A stretch of 64,000 nucleotides of DNA from Tuctoria greenei (taxonomy: Eukaryota; Streptophyta; Magnoliopsida; Poales; Poaceae), in NCBI GenBank assembly GCA_036927565.1, contig JAYESD010000001.1:272687560-272751559 (forward strand), given 5' to 3'. A program made the translations under genes and the position numbers. Shown one piece after another: positions 22,722 through 35,719 of the stretch; position 1 is the first letter of the stretch; every line of letters begins with the position of its first letter. The notes beneath the pieces are model-generated. The model saw nothing but the letters and a program-made list of their open reading frames with translations. It did not search any database and had not been told where the DNA came from.

Positions 22722-24760
22722 TTTTACCCCCTCATTTTCATCCATCATGCATTGCAAACATTCATATACATGTCTAATATTAATCCACATAAAAAGAAAT
22801 AAATTTAAAATGAATTTAGAGCAAAACCGCACTTAAGAATTCTGGGAAGTGCTGACTAGTCTGATTTTAGTGCGAACTAGTCCAATTTCTCTATGACTTC
22901 AATCGGACTTGTCCGTTTTGCTGCGGACTTGTCTGTTTTTCTCTCTGGATAGTTTCGCACCTATCCGATCCATTGCAGACTTGTCTGATTTTGGCCAGAC
23001 TTGTCTGTTTTTTCCCCTCTGGATAAGTTCGGACTTGTCCGATGTCTAGTCTAGACTTGTTCGATATCTTTCTATCTAACTTCGGACTAGTCCGACCATT
23101 TTTTGTACACGTCCGGTAAATCGCGACTCCGAGTTGATATTTTGTTTCACGACTTGTTTCTTGGGTTTTACGCTAAGTGGGCGTAGGGACGTAATGCCTA
23201 ACTCTTTTAGAGCCCATGTGGGACACCAAACCGACCCCTTTCTCATCTCAAACTCGAAATCCACCCAACTCTAACCCTCCACCTCTATATAAACAACCTC
23301 ACCCCTTGGCTTAACATCTATTGCCACTTTTCAACCACACCCAAACCCTAGTTTGTGGATAGCCACCATCAAGAAGGGAGAAGGATATCCCGAACAAGAA
23401 GAACAAGAGGAGGAAACGAAAGAGGGTCAAGATCTCCATCAAGTTCTCGTTCTTCATCAACGATTCATCTCAAGTTCTTCACCAACCCTAGATCGTCAAG
23501 ATCCAAGTGTTGCCTCCAATATCCTTGATTCTTTAGAGTCTTAGACACCTGGTATATCTTCTACTTCCTTTTCCTTACGTTAATTCGACCATGTTTCTCC
23601 AGATTCACGTCGATCTAGAAAACCCTAGTTCGCTAGTTCCACGAAGTGCGGACTAGTCCGGTCCCTAGCGGACTAGTCCGATTTTCCTGGTTAAATTGTG
23701 CTGAATTAATTATAAAATAAGATTAGATCAACTCCAAACATGTGTAGACTTCTTAATGACTATTGTAATTGATTAATAAACATTATTAGAAACTTATTAA
23801 CTAGTTTTGCTTTGCATTTGCACTAATCATGCATGTCATGTCATATTGATCAATATTTGTGAACTTTTTTATTGTGATTCTTGTCTTGTATGTTTGTTGC
23901 GCGGTTTAGATGGATTTGCGCTGGATAGTGCCGCAGAGGACCTCCAGCACCAAGAATTTGAAGTCTTTGATCCTAATAAAGCCCAAGAGCAAGGCAGATG
24001 CCCTTGAACATATTGATCCAGTTTTTACAATAAATGTTTTGGTTGCAAAACTTCATGTTTTGTCAAATTCATGGGAAATCCTAAGATAGGAAGTTTACTA
24101 GCTTTGTTTAGCCACCCTTATCATCTGGAATACATGGTAGAGAGTCGAGAAGGGATTTTTACCCTTTTTGCTTCACTTAATTAATTGGAATGGGAAAACA
24201 ACTATACCACTTAACTTAATTATGCATTTATGAGATTATGATTAACATGAACTGATTAATATGATGTGGCAATGGGTGATCTAAGCAAGAATGGCATGTG
24301 GATGGGTTGGATGTTACGGTGGTTTGCTTGCTTTATATCTAAGGACCGATTCATGCGAGAATAAGCCAGGACTACAGTGCCACCACGAGGCCAAGTATAG
24401 GTGCGGCGTAGCTAATTAATTAGGGATTTGCCAGTGCTATTTGGACCATTAAGGATGCTTGGGGAAGGGGTAGTCGGATAGGGTTTGTTGATGATTGGTG
24501 GGACTACCCTGGGATCCGAATGGCTCAAGAGGGGGCCCTTGGTTGAAGATGTGCTCAGTTGGAGACATCACCACTGGTGAAACCTCAGTGGAGTCTAAAT
24601 AGGCTAGTAATACCTTTTTAAAGGCTATTTTGTGATCTCTTGACCACATACCAACGGAAGTGTGAGACGGCAGAATAGAGGTTCTAGTCACTGCAAGGTG
24701 ATGAAATTGCAAACACGCGGGTAAAGTGGTACAACCTCAGTAGAGTGTCTAATAAAACTA
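22722..24760 (+). repeat. 5' LTR of the Tekay element, first piece
   Basis: Matches 49837-51952. The first bases are diverged (TTTTACCCCC against TGTAACACCC), which disguises the LTR start. It includes several GGACTAGTCC/GGACTTGTCC motifs (22855-23100 and 23645-23680) and a TATA box TATATAAA at 23286-23293. It ends at AATAAAACTA (24751-24760), shared with the LARD. Confidence 0.85.
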
Positions 24761-27700
24761 ATACCTGCAAAAATCGTTAAAGCGCAAACGTGAGCATAAG
24801 GCTCAGCAAGACTTAACCGTCTCACTAGACATATGCAGGGTTAAGTACTAAGCATAGGTAAGGAATAGCATAAAGGACTCGCCTACAAGTGGATCCTTAT
24901 ATTCATATTTTAAGTAGCAAATGACATTCTTCAGGCACAGCACATCATAGACTCCACAATCAAACAAGAAACGCTTTGCCGATGATATGACATGCCCAAA
25001 GCACATAATTCTATTACAGCTAAAGTATGGGGAAACTGTAAACTTTTAATTATACTATCTCTAAGCCAAACAAGGTTGCAATACAATGATTAAGCAGATC
25101 GGCAGTATTTATCATCATTCCATTACTCTTATTTACTACATCACAACTCAGTGAACAAGTGGTACTCTATTACCGCGAGGGACGGTGATTGCAATCAGAA
25201 CACACCCGGAATACACGACACATACGCCCGCTCGGAAGTACCTTTCACTGTACTCCACTCCCACGTCGTATGTGGCCACCTTTCACTTGTCATCCCGATG
25301 TCGAACCAGTTCTACCGTCCCAAAAGTAAGGTCCCTAACCGAGCACGTCGAAGTTGCTCCTTAGAGGTTCCACCTTACGATCATCTTCCCCCGAAAGACG
25401 GCGGTATAAGTTTCGACATGAGGGTGCCCGAGCTACATCAGTTTAATGGACCCCATTAATCCATTATGTAACCGGTACTGTTCAAACTTGCTCAACAGGG
25501 CCGCACACGAGACGGTCCTTAACTGACACAGACGGGGCTACAACCAACCTCCACATTTGCCTTACCCTTACCGGTCCAGGCCCAAATGTGGTCGCAAGCA
25601 TTGTCCCCCTCATCCGGGATCAGACAACCTTGCGCGTCCCGTCCTACAGGAACATCCCCGTCCACATCTCCAATTATTAAGAGTGAATATTTTGGTAACA
25701 TCTCGCGAGTAGGTTTCCCTTACTCGACTTCTCTCGCAAGTAGAATTCAACTACTTGACTTGTGATCAATAAAATGTGATCCTCTCGCGAGTAGATTCCA
25801 ACTACTCGACTTCTACCGGATTTCCTATACATTAGCAAAGCAGTTCTACACGTCAAGCTGTAAACCTTCCCAACCTTCCCATAGGATTTTTTTTATGGAT
25901 ATGCAAGTGGGGTATCAAACACCTTATACGTAATGCACAATATAAAGACGTAAGTGAGAAATACTGCAAAACTCTGTAAAGCTTTTAAATGCAAACCGGG
26001 GCTTGCCTTAGTTTGCGACTCGAATTAATGTCAATTGTTAGTGGTCCTTTTGTGCAGACTCCGCCAAGGACTTCAAGTGGACACCCTGGCCTTCTCCTCC
26101 AAGCGAAACTTCTCGTCGATCACCTATCATCACGTTCCTATCGACATGATATGCATATAAGTGATTAAGTAATTAAGTAATTTAATAAAAGACTCCACGG
26201 GGTTGTGTAAACTCTAAGAATGAGGAGTTTGACTAGGAAGGACAGATATACCTCTGTTGTGTGGATAAACAAAGGATGGAGTCATGTGGTCATAGTAGAA
26301 TCGAGATGTGAATTGAAAGGTGCAACGTAAGCACACATTGCAACTTGGCACTCGACACTCGATGCTATGCCACTCAAGGATGATAAAGCTGAATGGTGTG
26401 GAAGTGTTGGACTGGTAGTGTAAGGAAGACTAAGCAATGAAGATGGAGCATTGAAAGCTTAAAGCATGAGTGAACTGTGCAATAAGAGGTTGTGACTTAG
26501 AAGTCGACCAATGAAGTTACACAAACTCATTAAGGAGTAAACCTAATTACGTGACAAGTGTGGTGGCAGGGTCCTGATAAGGATGAACCAGGGTGAAACC
26601 CTAGCGACACTTGGGAGTGAAGTGAGGTCAACATACTTTGGACTTAAGAGGTCATAACGAGCCTTGTTAACCCGACGTGAGTACCTAGACAACGTTCAAA
26701 TGACCTTTAGGTAATGCAGTTTCTACGGCAAGCTTCTCGAGCATCGTTCAAGTGCTTACACGATGACACTAATGTAGTGTCTCCCGCAAGCCTGTCCAGG
26801 TGAGCTCGGTAAGCTCTTGACCTAAACATGATGCGAGGCCTTGCCGTGAAGGCATGCTTTGCCATCTCGAGAAGATCGTCTTAGCGACGTTCACCTCAAC
26901 CCGGACTCGTCAATGGGGTGAGCGGAAAATCCCGAACACCACCTTGTGAGTCTTAAGGCTAGTGATGTCGACTCAGTTGTTGATAAGCGACTCGACGAAC
27001 CTGCCGTCGATGAAATGGTACACCAAGTTAACAAATCCTGTGATCAGCTGCGGAACATCCTCGACACAACCAAGGAACTCTTATCCAAGGTTCCCCTTGG
27101 TCTAGTTTTCCTTGTCGGTCGCAACGTTCTCGCTTTACTTAACCATAGGTCATCGGTGATCACCAACCACTTGGTTTGACCTAAAAGGCATTTCATCGAG
27201 CACCATGGCTACACCCAAGACTCAATGAGTCTCGCCTTGAACAAACCCTAACTTGGCTAAACAACCGTCGACTGTTGTGTACGTTACAGGCATCCTTCAT
27301 CTCGATGCCATGACATGATAACGGCTCGGAGTGTCACGATGACGTCATATGGTCAACGACGTCGACGCGGCTCATGGTGGAGCATCACGAGCACGCATGG
27401 ATAGGCCGACGTGATACAAACGACAAAAGAGGTCAACTTAGGGACTCCTATAGGAATGATATCAATGCGAAAACTGGACGTACGACTTGACGACACATGA
27501 GTAACCAAAAGGATCATGACGAATGGACATCGGTGACGTCAATCAAGGTATTTCAGTGTAAGGCTCACCTTTTAGGCATTTCGCCGAACATCTTGGGTGT
27601 GTACTCGATTCGGTTACTTCATGAACATTCCAAGAGCACCTTGGCACATGTCCTTGTCGATTGCCACCCCAGAATAGACCTGCATCCATAGACCAGCATT

Positions 27701-29443
27701 GAACGGCAACACACTTAGTTTTGCCTTGTAACCATTTCATCGAACACCTTGGCTGCAGTCACTGATCCAATGAATCTTGCAAAATTATAGACAACCTTGG
27801 ACCAGTTGTCGATGCCGGTGTCAACGACGTGTTCCTGCATATCATACATCACCTCCATCAATCCTCGCATTGTTTGGACACGGCATTTGAAAAGAACGCC
27901 ATGACGACATCAAGTCGACAGTGGCATCCAAAACAGCACATGCGAAGCGCGGCCAAGGCGCGGACAGCCGGCCTGGGCGCAAGCGAGGCACCAACGGAAG
28001 CAAGGGACGACGAGATGCTGCAGCGAGCTGCAAGGACCACGGCGAGCAGCGGCTTGGAGTGGCCATGGCCATGGCACACGGGCTGGAACGGCGCTCGCAA
28101 GTGCGGCTGAGGTGTTGCACGGGAGCAGGGCGGCGGCAAGGGAGGCGCTGCGGAAGAGGCAGTAGGGGCGAGCACGGCGTCAGCGTTGGGCAGCGCCGGT
28201 GAGGAGGCAGAGCGCCAGGGCGAGGTGCAGGGGCGACGCACGCGGTGGTGAGCGGTGGCGTGGTGCTGGTGACCCGGAGGTGGAGCAGCGCGGTGGAGGA
28301 AGCTGGAGAGGCGGTCGTCGTGGGGCGCTGGAGGGAAACGCGGGCGGCTTCGGCGCGGAGGCGCAGCGAGTGGCGCGCCGTGGCGCTGGGCAGCGGTGAG
28401 CGCCAGACGGTGCGGCTCCGGGCGCAGGGCGCAGCAGCGCGGCATCGGGAGCGGCCAGGGCGAGCGAGGGCGTGCAGCGACGGGAGGCGACGATGCTAGG
28501 GCGTGCGGGCGTGCGGAGGCGCGAGGTCGGGCGAGGAGGCAGGGGCCGGCTGGGAGTCGGATGGCTAGATATGGCGATATTTCCACCTCCGTGGCACATG
28601 CAGCGCGCCTGGGTGGAGGGAGGGGAGGAGGTGCCGACCTGACTGGTGGGGCCACTTTTTCCTAGTACTGAGGATAAGTATGACATGTGGGTCCCACTTT
28701 CTTCTCCCTTCTCTTTTCAAAATTCAAATAGAGCTAGCAAACATGCTTCAAAAATATTCAACTTTGGCCCAGTGACTACATAAAATGTGGAGAATTTTAT
28801 GGTGCAATCATATTTCAAAACTGAGCAAGTTGAATTTGAACTCAGGTTTGAATTTGAATTCAAGTGGTGATACTTGACTCAAGGAAATAAATAGTAGATT
28901 AGGTTCAAAAATCCTGAAACTTTGAAGTTACCCTTTTTGAACCATAAGGGACCTCAGGAAAAAATTGGAGTTGATTTGGATAAGGTTGAGCACAAAGTTT
29001 AAATTTAAAGTCGACGTTGATTAGACTCTCAGTACTTGTCCAATAAATAGAAAACGTGCTTCAAAAATTTTGAAACTTTACCGAGAGTTTATTTGGAATA
29101 TTAGAAGGTCATGGAAAAATTTACGGCATGAGATTTGAATATTTTTGGATGTCCCATTTTAGGGTTGGAATAATTCCTTTTTCTTTCTCTCTATTTTGTT
29201 TTCTTTTCTCCTTTAATTTTTCATTGAAAATGTGCATACTTGGAAATTAAGGATTTTACACCTTAAGTTCCAAATACATCATCAACCATGTTCTATAGGT
29301 AAAATTTTAACAAGTTCCTATTTTTAGTGAATATGGGTTAACTCATATGGTTCATGTGAGTTTGGATTTCCAAGTCCACTTTCAAAATTTTTTTTAAGTT
29401 CGCATTTTCGTGTTCTGGCTTTACTCAAATGCGGGCTTTTACA
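24751..29443 (-). repeat. 3' LTR of the LARD, truncated
   Basis: Matches 34298-37535 and then 43046-44538, showing that the copia at 37536 is a later insertion in the other copy. It lacks the part equivalent to 33978-34297. The right edge ...GGCTTTTACA abuts a polypurine tract. The GC-rich stretch 27940-28665 gives many overlapping shadow ORFs on both strands but no conserved frame. Confidence 0.9.
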
Positions 29444-29460
29444 ATCCTTCCCCCTTAAAG
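29444..29460 (-). other. Polypurine tract of the LARD
   Basis: On the minus strand this is CTTTAAGGGGGAAGGAT, directly before the 3' LTR start TGTAAAAGCC. The bases just upstream (RDEIPLRG when translated) resemble the last codons of chromovirus pol genes, a possible trace of the coding ancestor. Confidence 0.8.
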
Positions 29461-32400
29461 GAATCTCGTCCCGAGGTTCTAAGGAAGAGAGAAAGTTAGG
29501 CCGAGTTGTTGATGAGACAACCATCTTCTGTCATGATATTGGAGAAAGAGACTCTTCGCCTTCTTATTGCATCTATGGTTTGGATGCTCGGCGTGACTGG
29601 GATCAGACCGTAAAGTTTGTAGCTTAGAAAGCTATATTGATATATTGGGGTCTTCTTCTTTTCGTCAAAAAGAAGTAAGCTTCTGCATTGGAGGACCTTA
29701 GAACTCTAAGATAGTTAGGTGTCCTTAACTCTGGGTGTTTCTCTTACGAAGACTTTTCTGCCCTGGTCTTGTGGCCAAAGCAATGTCACCATCCATTACG
29801 AGTCAAGGAGTTCCAAGACTTGATAATTAAATGATAACCTCGTGAAAAGAAAGATACAGGGTTTTAGCGAGGTCGAGAAGTCCATAGGAAACTCCTCGCA
29901 ACTAGAAACAATCAGTTTCCAGGACTCAAGTTGATTTGAGTTTCAACGAGTCAAGGACAAAGGCTCAACTGTGTTTTGGTCACAAGGTGTTGAGTTGTTT
30001 CCCTTGTGCCACCCAAGATAATGAAACAAGTCGAAGGCGTTGCGAATGATAAAGTTGATCACAACTCAAAATTGTGAGACACAACGTAGGTATTTGAATG
30101 AGGTCATATATTCTTGCTCAAAACTCATTGGTAATTACGTTTCATGATGCATCACAAGTGGAATAATGTTATGCATTAATGATGCAATGCTGGCCAGCTA
30201 GAAATGTAGACGGTATGATGCATTCATTATTATGCTTTGAGCAAAAATAGGTAAGACGATCCAAACACAGTCAGAAGTATCCAAAATACAGGAGGATTGA
30301 ATAAACTTGGTCATGAAAGGCGCTAGACAAGACTTGCTACTTTCATAGCTCGACCAAGTTCGATGGTTTCAAGGTAAAAGTATTAGCAAGGAATGGTGAG
30401 GTTCATCTCAAGGCAACGGAGTGTACAAAATGGAACAAAGTGATTGAACTTCTTGTTGATCAGAAGTTCCCTAAAGCTTGTTAATCGCAACTTACAGGTA
30501 GTTGTGGTTCCTTAACAAAGGGTCAGGTTTTTCATCTCCTAGTTTTCTTAAAGTACTATGTCTACCCCTTAAAAGGTGCGGCAGGGTCACCTTCAGAAGT
30601 TGCAAAGAGAGTAACCTTTGAAGAGTAAGGTTCTCATCACTTCCGTAGGTTGCACGAAGTGGTTGACAAGGTACTGTGCTAGGCACGACCTTGGTTAGTG
30701 ATCCACGTTCTTGCTAAAGAATCTCCAGCTCATACTACTCACATATGGCTTCTCGTCTCAGAGACAGAAGCAAAGGAGTGGTTTAGCGTGAAGAATCAAC
30801 TGACTTCTTTAACTCGATGATCGAGTTCCACAAGAAACGAGGTTCGAGGTAATCCATTACTTAAGCTTCTCATTGACTCAATGAGTCAATGATGTACTCG
30901 GTCCTACTTACTTGAGCATTGCTTCCAGCACGTTGGTTCGGTGTCGATGTACCCTGGTATGACACCTAGGTGAACGTATCACTTTGATTACTAGGTGCAC
31001 TCCTTCCCCCTTAAGGTTCAAGCTAGGTAAGCGAGAAACTTACCCCAAACGATCCTTACGGGGAGGGTCGTTGACTAATGGAAGTGTCATATATGCTCAA
31101 TGCATAAATAAAGTGTGAGGTGCAAGGTTGCATAGTTAAAATACTAGCATGTGCATCTGAGCAAAAGGGATTTCCTTACTGTAATACTCAACTCTAAAGG
31201 CAAATATTGTTGGGTCGCAACACCTGGGATGTTATGAAACTCCTCGAGTTGAACTCGAGAACCAAATCCATAATCACCCTAAAGGGTCATCACCCGATTA
31301 AATCCTGTTGGAGGATGAACAGCTTGGACGCAACTTCGATTTTGGCCAAGTAAATGGCAAAATCAGATCTTGAGGTGAACAACAAAGTTAAAGTACACTT
31401 CAAGAAATTTCCAAAAAGTATTGGTTTGCCTCTATATCATCTCTGGTTTGCATGTTATGCAATTTTAAAGTTAGCAGATTTCTCTGCACTTCCAGCAGAA
31501 TCTGCTTAAAAAGTACCAGTTTCAATCTACAGTTTTCAGACTGTTCTGATGAAAATCTGGAAATATTCTTATGTACAAAGCTGTAGCCAATGTAATAAGC
31601 GTTCCAGAATGTACTTACTTGTCTTCATATCAGTTCTGGTTCAAAAGATATGAATTGTTGAAGTTGGGTAAAATTTAAGTATTCAGAATTGAATTCAGTT
31701 CAGATTGACCACTCTGTATTCAAACTTGATTTGGAATAGGTAGATGACCGATTCAGGTCTGGAGCCAATTGTAAAAATTGTAGCTGACTCTCTAAATTTT
31801 CCAACGGTTACTCGCGCGACACCATTGGATCAAGGGTCTGCGAGTTATGGGTTACATTCAGAAAAGTTCAGAGTGCTGTCCAGTTTTCTGTAGTCCCGGA
31901 CAGTTTCTGTGATTTCCAAAATTTCACCTACTTAAGAAAAGATTTTGGTCTTGAACTGAATAGATAACTCGTAAAGTACTTCCAAATATTTCTAAGTAGT
32001 ATTTACTTGCCCTCATAGCACTTCTGGTTGAGAAGATATGGCATTTGCAAGTTGACAGTTTTTTCTGAAAATTTGGACAGCATCTCCTTTGTTTAAGGCT
32101 GATTTTGTCCACAATTTTCAGATATACAAACATCAATATTTGCAAAAGTAATACATAGAAACTTGTTGCATACATTCTCAGGATCCCATAAATATAAAAT
32201 ACGAAGCCATTCGATAAGTCTACTAGGAATTATAATCGAAACAGTAACTGAATAGGTAACGGTTCATATTCTGAACTGTTTCGACACCTTAAACAATACT
32301 TCAATTTAGACTTGGTTATTGCGAGTTTTAGCCTTTGTGTTGAATAGTAAGTTGATAGAGGACTCTTTAATCTTTCCATACATGTATAAACATGCATATG

Positions 32401-33961
32401 TTGCATTTCTAGTTTACGAGTTATGGCCGTTCAAAGTTCAGAATTTTTCTGACTGTTTCAGATAGAACCTATATACATGTACTATCTTCAACTCTGTTTT
32501 CTAATTAGTTATAAACTGAATTTGAGGTATAACTGAATAACAAAGTTGTAGAATAGCTCTTCCCCTTTCCAGAAATGTATCATAATGGAATAGAAGAGCT
32601 TCCTACAAGGAAATATGGTAAAAATTCAGATGCTGGTCCGTGTAGTTTCAGAACAGCAGCTGCTGTGATAACGGTGCATTTTCATCACCATAAAAGTGTC
32701 TTTTGGCTTGGAGTTCAATAGAAAACTTATAAAAGACTTCAAAAGCTTTCTAAAAGGTATTCAATTGTATTCATAGCCCTTCAGGTTGAAGAGATAAATT
32801 TCAAAGTCAGGTCAATTCTGTTCGAAAACAGAACTCACCGGCTTCGAAACTCAAGAATTTGGGAACAAACTCAAATTTTGAAACTTAGCTCAAAACTCAA
32901 GTCCGATGGCTAGAACTTGATTCACAACTAATCATTTTCTTTGGAACAAAATGGAATTTTAAAAGAGACTTGACTACCTTCTTATCCATAGCATATCACT
33001 ATGGATCTTCATGCTTAACCAAAGTCTCAACCCAGCGAAGTCGAGCTAAACTCTCGCAAAGAACAAAGAACTCTGGTTTACCTACTCTTGAAGAGAAACA
33101 TTTTACCCTGTCCATAAGATATCAGCAACTGATACTTGGACTTAAATACTAATATGAAGCCATTTTTTTCGTGGGGGATGGTCAAAGTATCAAGTGGGAT
33201 ACTGACGGTACTACGTGCCTTACTAAAAGAAAAGTCTAACCCGGTATATCCGGATACGTCTATAGGTGGTCCTAATATCAATCACTCGCAAAGGTATTCT
33301 ACACGGGTCCCTACTAGAGTTTGTTTACCTGCAGAAGACAAACAATCCTCTTTCACACCTTCACACCTCAAGGGCGGCGCGGGGAAACACGACAGGCAGT
33401 CACAATAAGATATAATCAAAAGTAAATGCATATGACTCTGGTGTGAGTCGCCCTCGAGCGAAGTCATGTCTCGAGGTACATGGCTGTAAATACGTCTGTA
33501 CAGCAAAGACTCCCGTACGAACCGGCTTATACACACTCGGGCATACGTGTTTTGTACGCTCCCATAGAACATGAATGGTTCTAGAGATGCATACTATCGG
33601 GTTATACACCACCCGACGGGGGCTCCCACTAATTTTGTGTCACGCGGGGGTACCGCGTGTCTAATGTTCTCAAAAACATGGACAGTTTCAAAGACTCATA
33701 TTGACTTTCCGTGCCAAGCCACGGAAATATTACATACCACATCTCGTATGCAGAGCTTACCGAGATTGATCCGCTCTCGGCGGCGTACCTTACCTCTTAC
33801 CTTGAAGACGGAGCATCGTTACAGAATAATATAACAAGTTAGTTCACCACCTTTATAACTTATACTAGTAATAATCCTTAATGGGCATATAGCTAATCCT
33901 CACTCGACTACTTCGGAGTTTTCGAAAATAGGCTATTTTCGAGCGTGCTATTCCCAATGAA
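29461..33961 (-). other. Non-coding internal domain of the LARD
   Basis: 4.5 kb with only short, unconvincing ORFs on either strand. The right part (about 31870-33961) is homologous to the TE-1 leader at 13740-15593. The left part (29461-31300) has no match in the window that I can see. Trace similarity to a pol C-terminus exists only at the extreme left edge. Confidence 0.7.
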
Positions 33962-33973
33962 GCTCTGATACCA
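33962..33973 (-). other. Primer-binding site of the LARD
   Basis: Minus-strand TGGTATCAGAGC, complementary to initiator tRNA-Met, four bases inside the LTR that starts at 33978. Confidence 0.85.
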
Positions 33974-35719
33974 TGTCTGTGGGGACCGGAGTCCACATAT
34001 CTGAGGATCTCATTGGGTTGTGCCGTGCGATGCGGCATCTAACAGCACACACAAAAAGGATATGAAAACATATAAAGTTTTTATTTCATAATAAGAAGAG
34101 TTTACAAAAGAGTGTACCACAGAAGTACACACGCATCGGAAAATACATACTCATAATCTCACCTAACTAAGCAGGAGAGAAGATGTCCATGCCCTAGGAC
34201 GATTCTCACTAGCAACAAGAAGAACATGTAGCAGCGGCGTGGTTCACATGAGATTTATCTCGACACCTCAAGTCTCATGTACAACCTGAACAGCAGAAAT
34301 AAAACTAATACCTGCAAAAATCGTTAAAGTGCAAACGTGAGCATAAGGCTCAGCAAGACTTAACCGTCTCACTAGACATATGCAGGGTTAAGTACTAAGC
34401 ATAGGTAAGGAATAGCATAAAGGACTCGCCTACAAGTGGATCCTTATATTCATATTTTAAGTAGCAAATGACATTCTTGAGGCACGGCACATCATAGACT
34501 CCACAATCAAACAAGAAACGCTTTGTCGATGATATGACATGCCCAAAGCACATAATGCTATTACAGCTAAAGTATGGGGAAAGTGTAAACTTTTAATTAT
34601 ACTATCTCTAAGCCAAACAAGGTTGCAATACAATGATTAAGCAGATCGGCAGTATTTATCATCATTCCATTACTCTTATTTACTACGTCACAACTCAGTG
34701 AACAAGTGGTACTATATTACCGCGAGGGACGGTGATTGCAATCAGGACACACCTCGAATACACGACACATACGCCCGCTCAGAAGTACCTTTCACTGTAC
34801 TCCACTCCCACGTCGTATGTGGCCACCTTTCACCCGTCATCCCGATGTCGAACCAGTTCTACCGTCCCAAAAGTAAGGTCCCTAACCGAGCACGTCGAAG
34901 TTGCTCCTTAGAGGTTCCACCTTACGATCATCTTCCCCCGAAAGACGGCGGTATAAGTTTCGACACGAGGGTGCCTGAGCTACATCAGTTTAATGGACCC
35001 CATTAATCCATTATGTAACCGGTACTGTTCAAACTTGCTCAACAGGGTCGCACATGAGACGATCCTTAACCGACACAGACGGGGCTACAACCAACCTCCA
35101 CATTTGCCTTACCCTTACCGGTCCAGGCCCAAATGTGGTCGGAAGCATTGTCCCCCTCATCCGGGATCAGACAACCTTGCGCGTCCCGTCCTACAGGAAC
35201 ATCCCCGTCCACATCTCCAATTATTAAGAGTGAATATTTTGGTAACATCTCGCAAGTAGGTTTCCCTTACTCGACTTCTCTCGCAAGTAGAATTCAACTA
35301 CTTGACTTGTGATCAATAAAATGTGATCCTCTCGCGAGTAGATTCCAACAACTCGACTTTTACCGGATTTCCTATACATTAGCAAAGTAGTTCTACACGT
35401 CAAGCTGTGAACCTTCCCAACCTTCCCATAGGATTTTTTTTTATGGATATGCAAGTGGGGTATCAAACACCTTATACGTAGTGCACAATATCAACTAAAG
35501 ACGTAAGTGAGAAATACTGCAAAACTTTGTAAAGCTTTTAAATGCAAACCGGGGCTTGCCTTAGTTTGTGACTCGAATAAATGTCAATTGTTAGTGGTCC
35601 TTTTGTGCAGACTCCGCCAAGGACTTCAATTGGACACCCTGGCCTTCTCCTCCAAGCGAAACTTCTCGTCGATCACCTATCATCACGTTCCTATCGACAT
35701 GATATGCATATAAGTGATT

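Noticed and set aside
26946..27179. 77-codon plus-strand ORF in the LARD LTR
   Set aside because: The other LTR copy has a stop at the same place, so it is not conserved.
27858..28686. Long overlapping Pro/Arg/Ala-rich ORFs on both strands (also 43004-43789)
   Set aside because: They lie in a GC-rich LTR stretch, overlap in several frames, and the two LTR copies do not keep the same frame. GC bias explains them.
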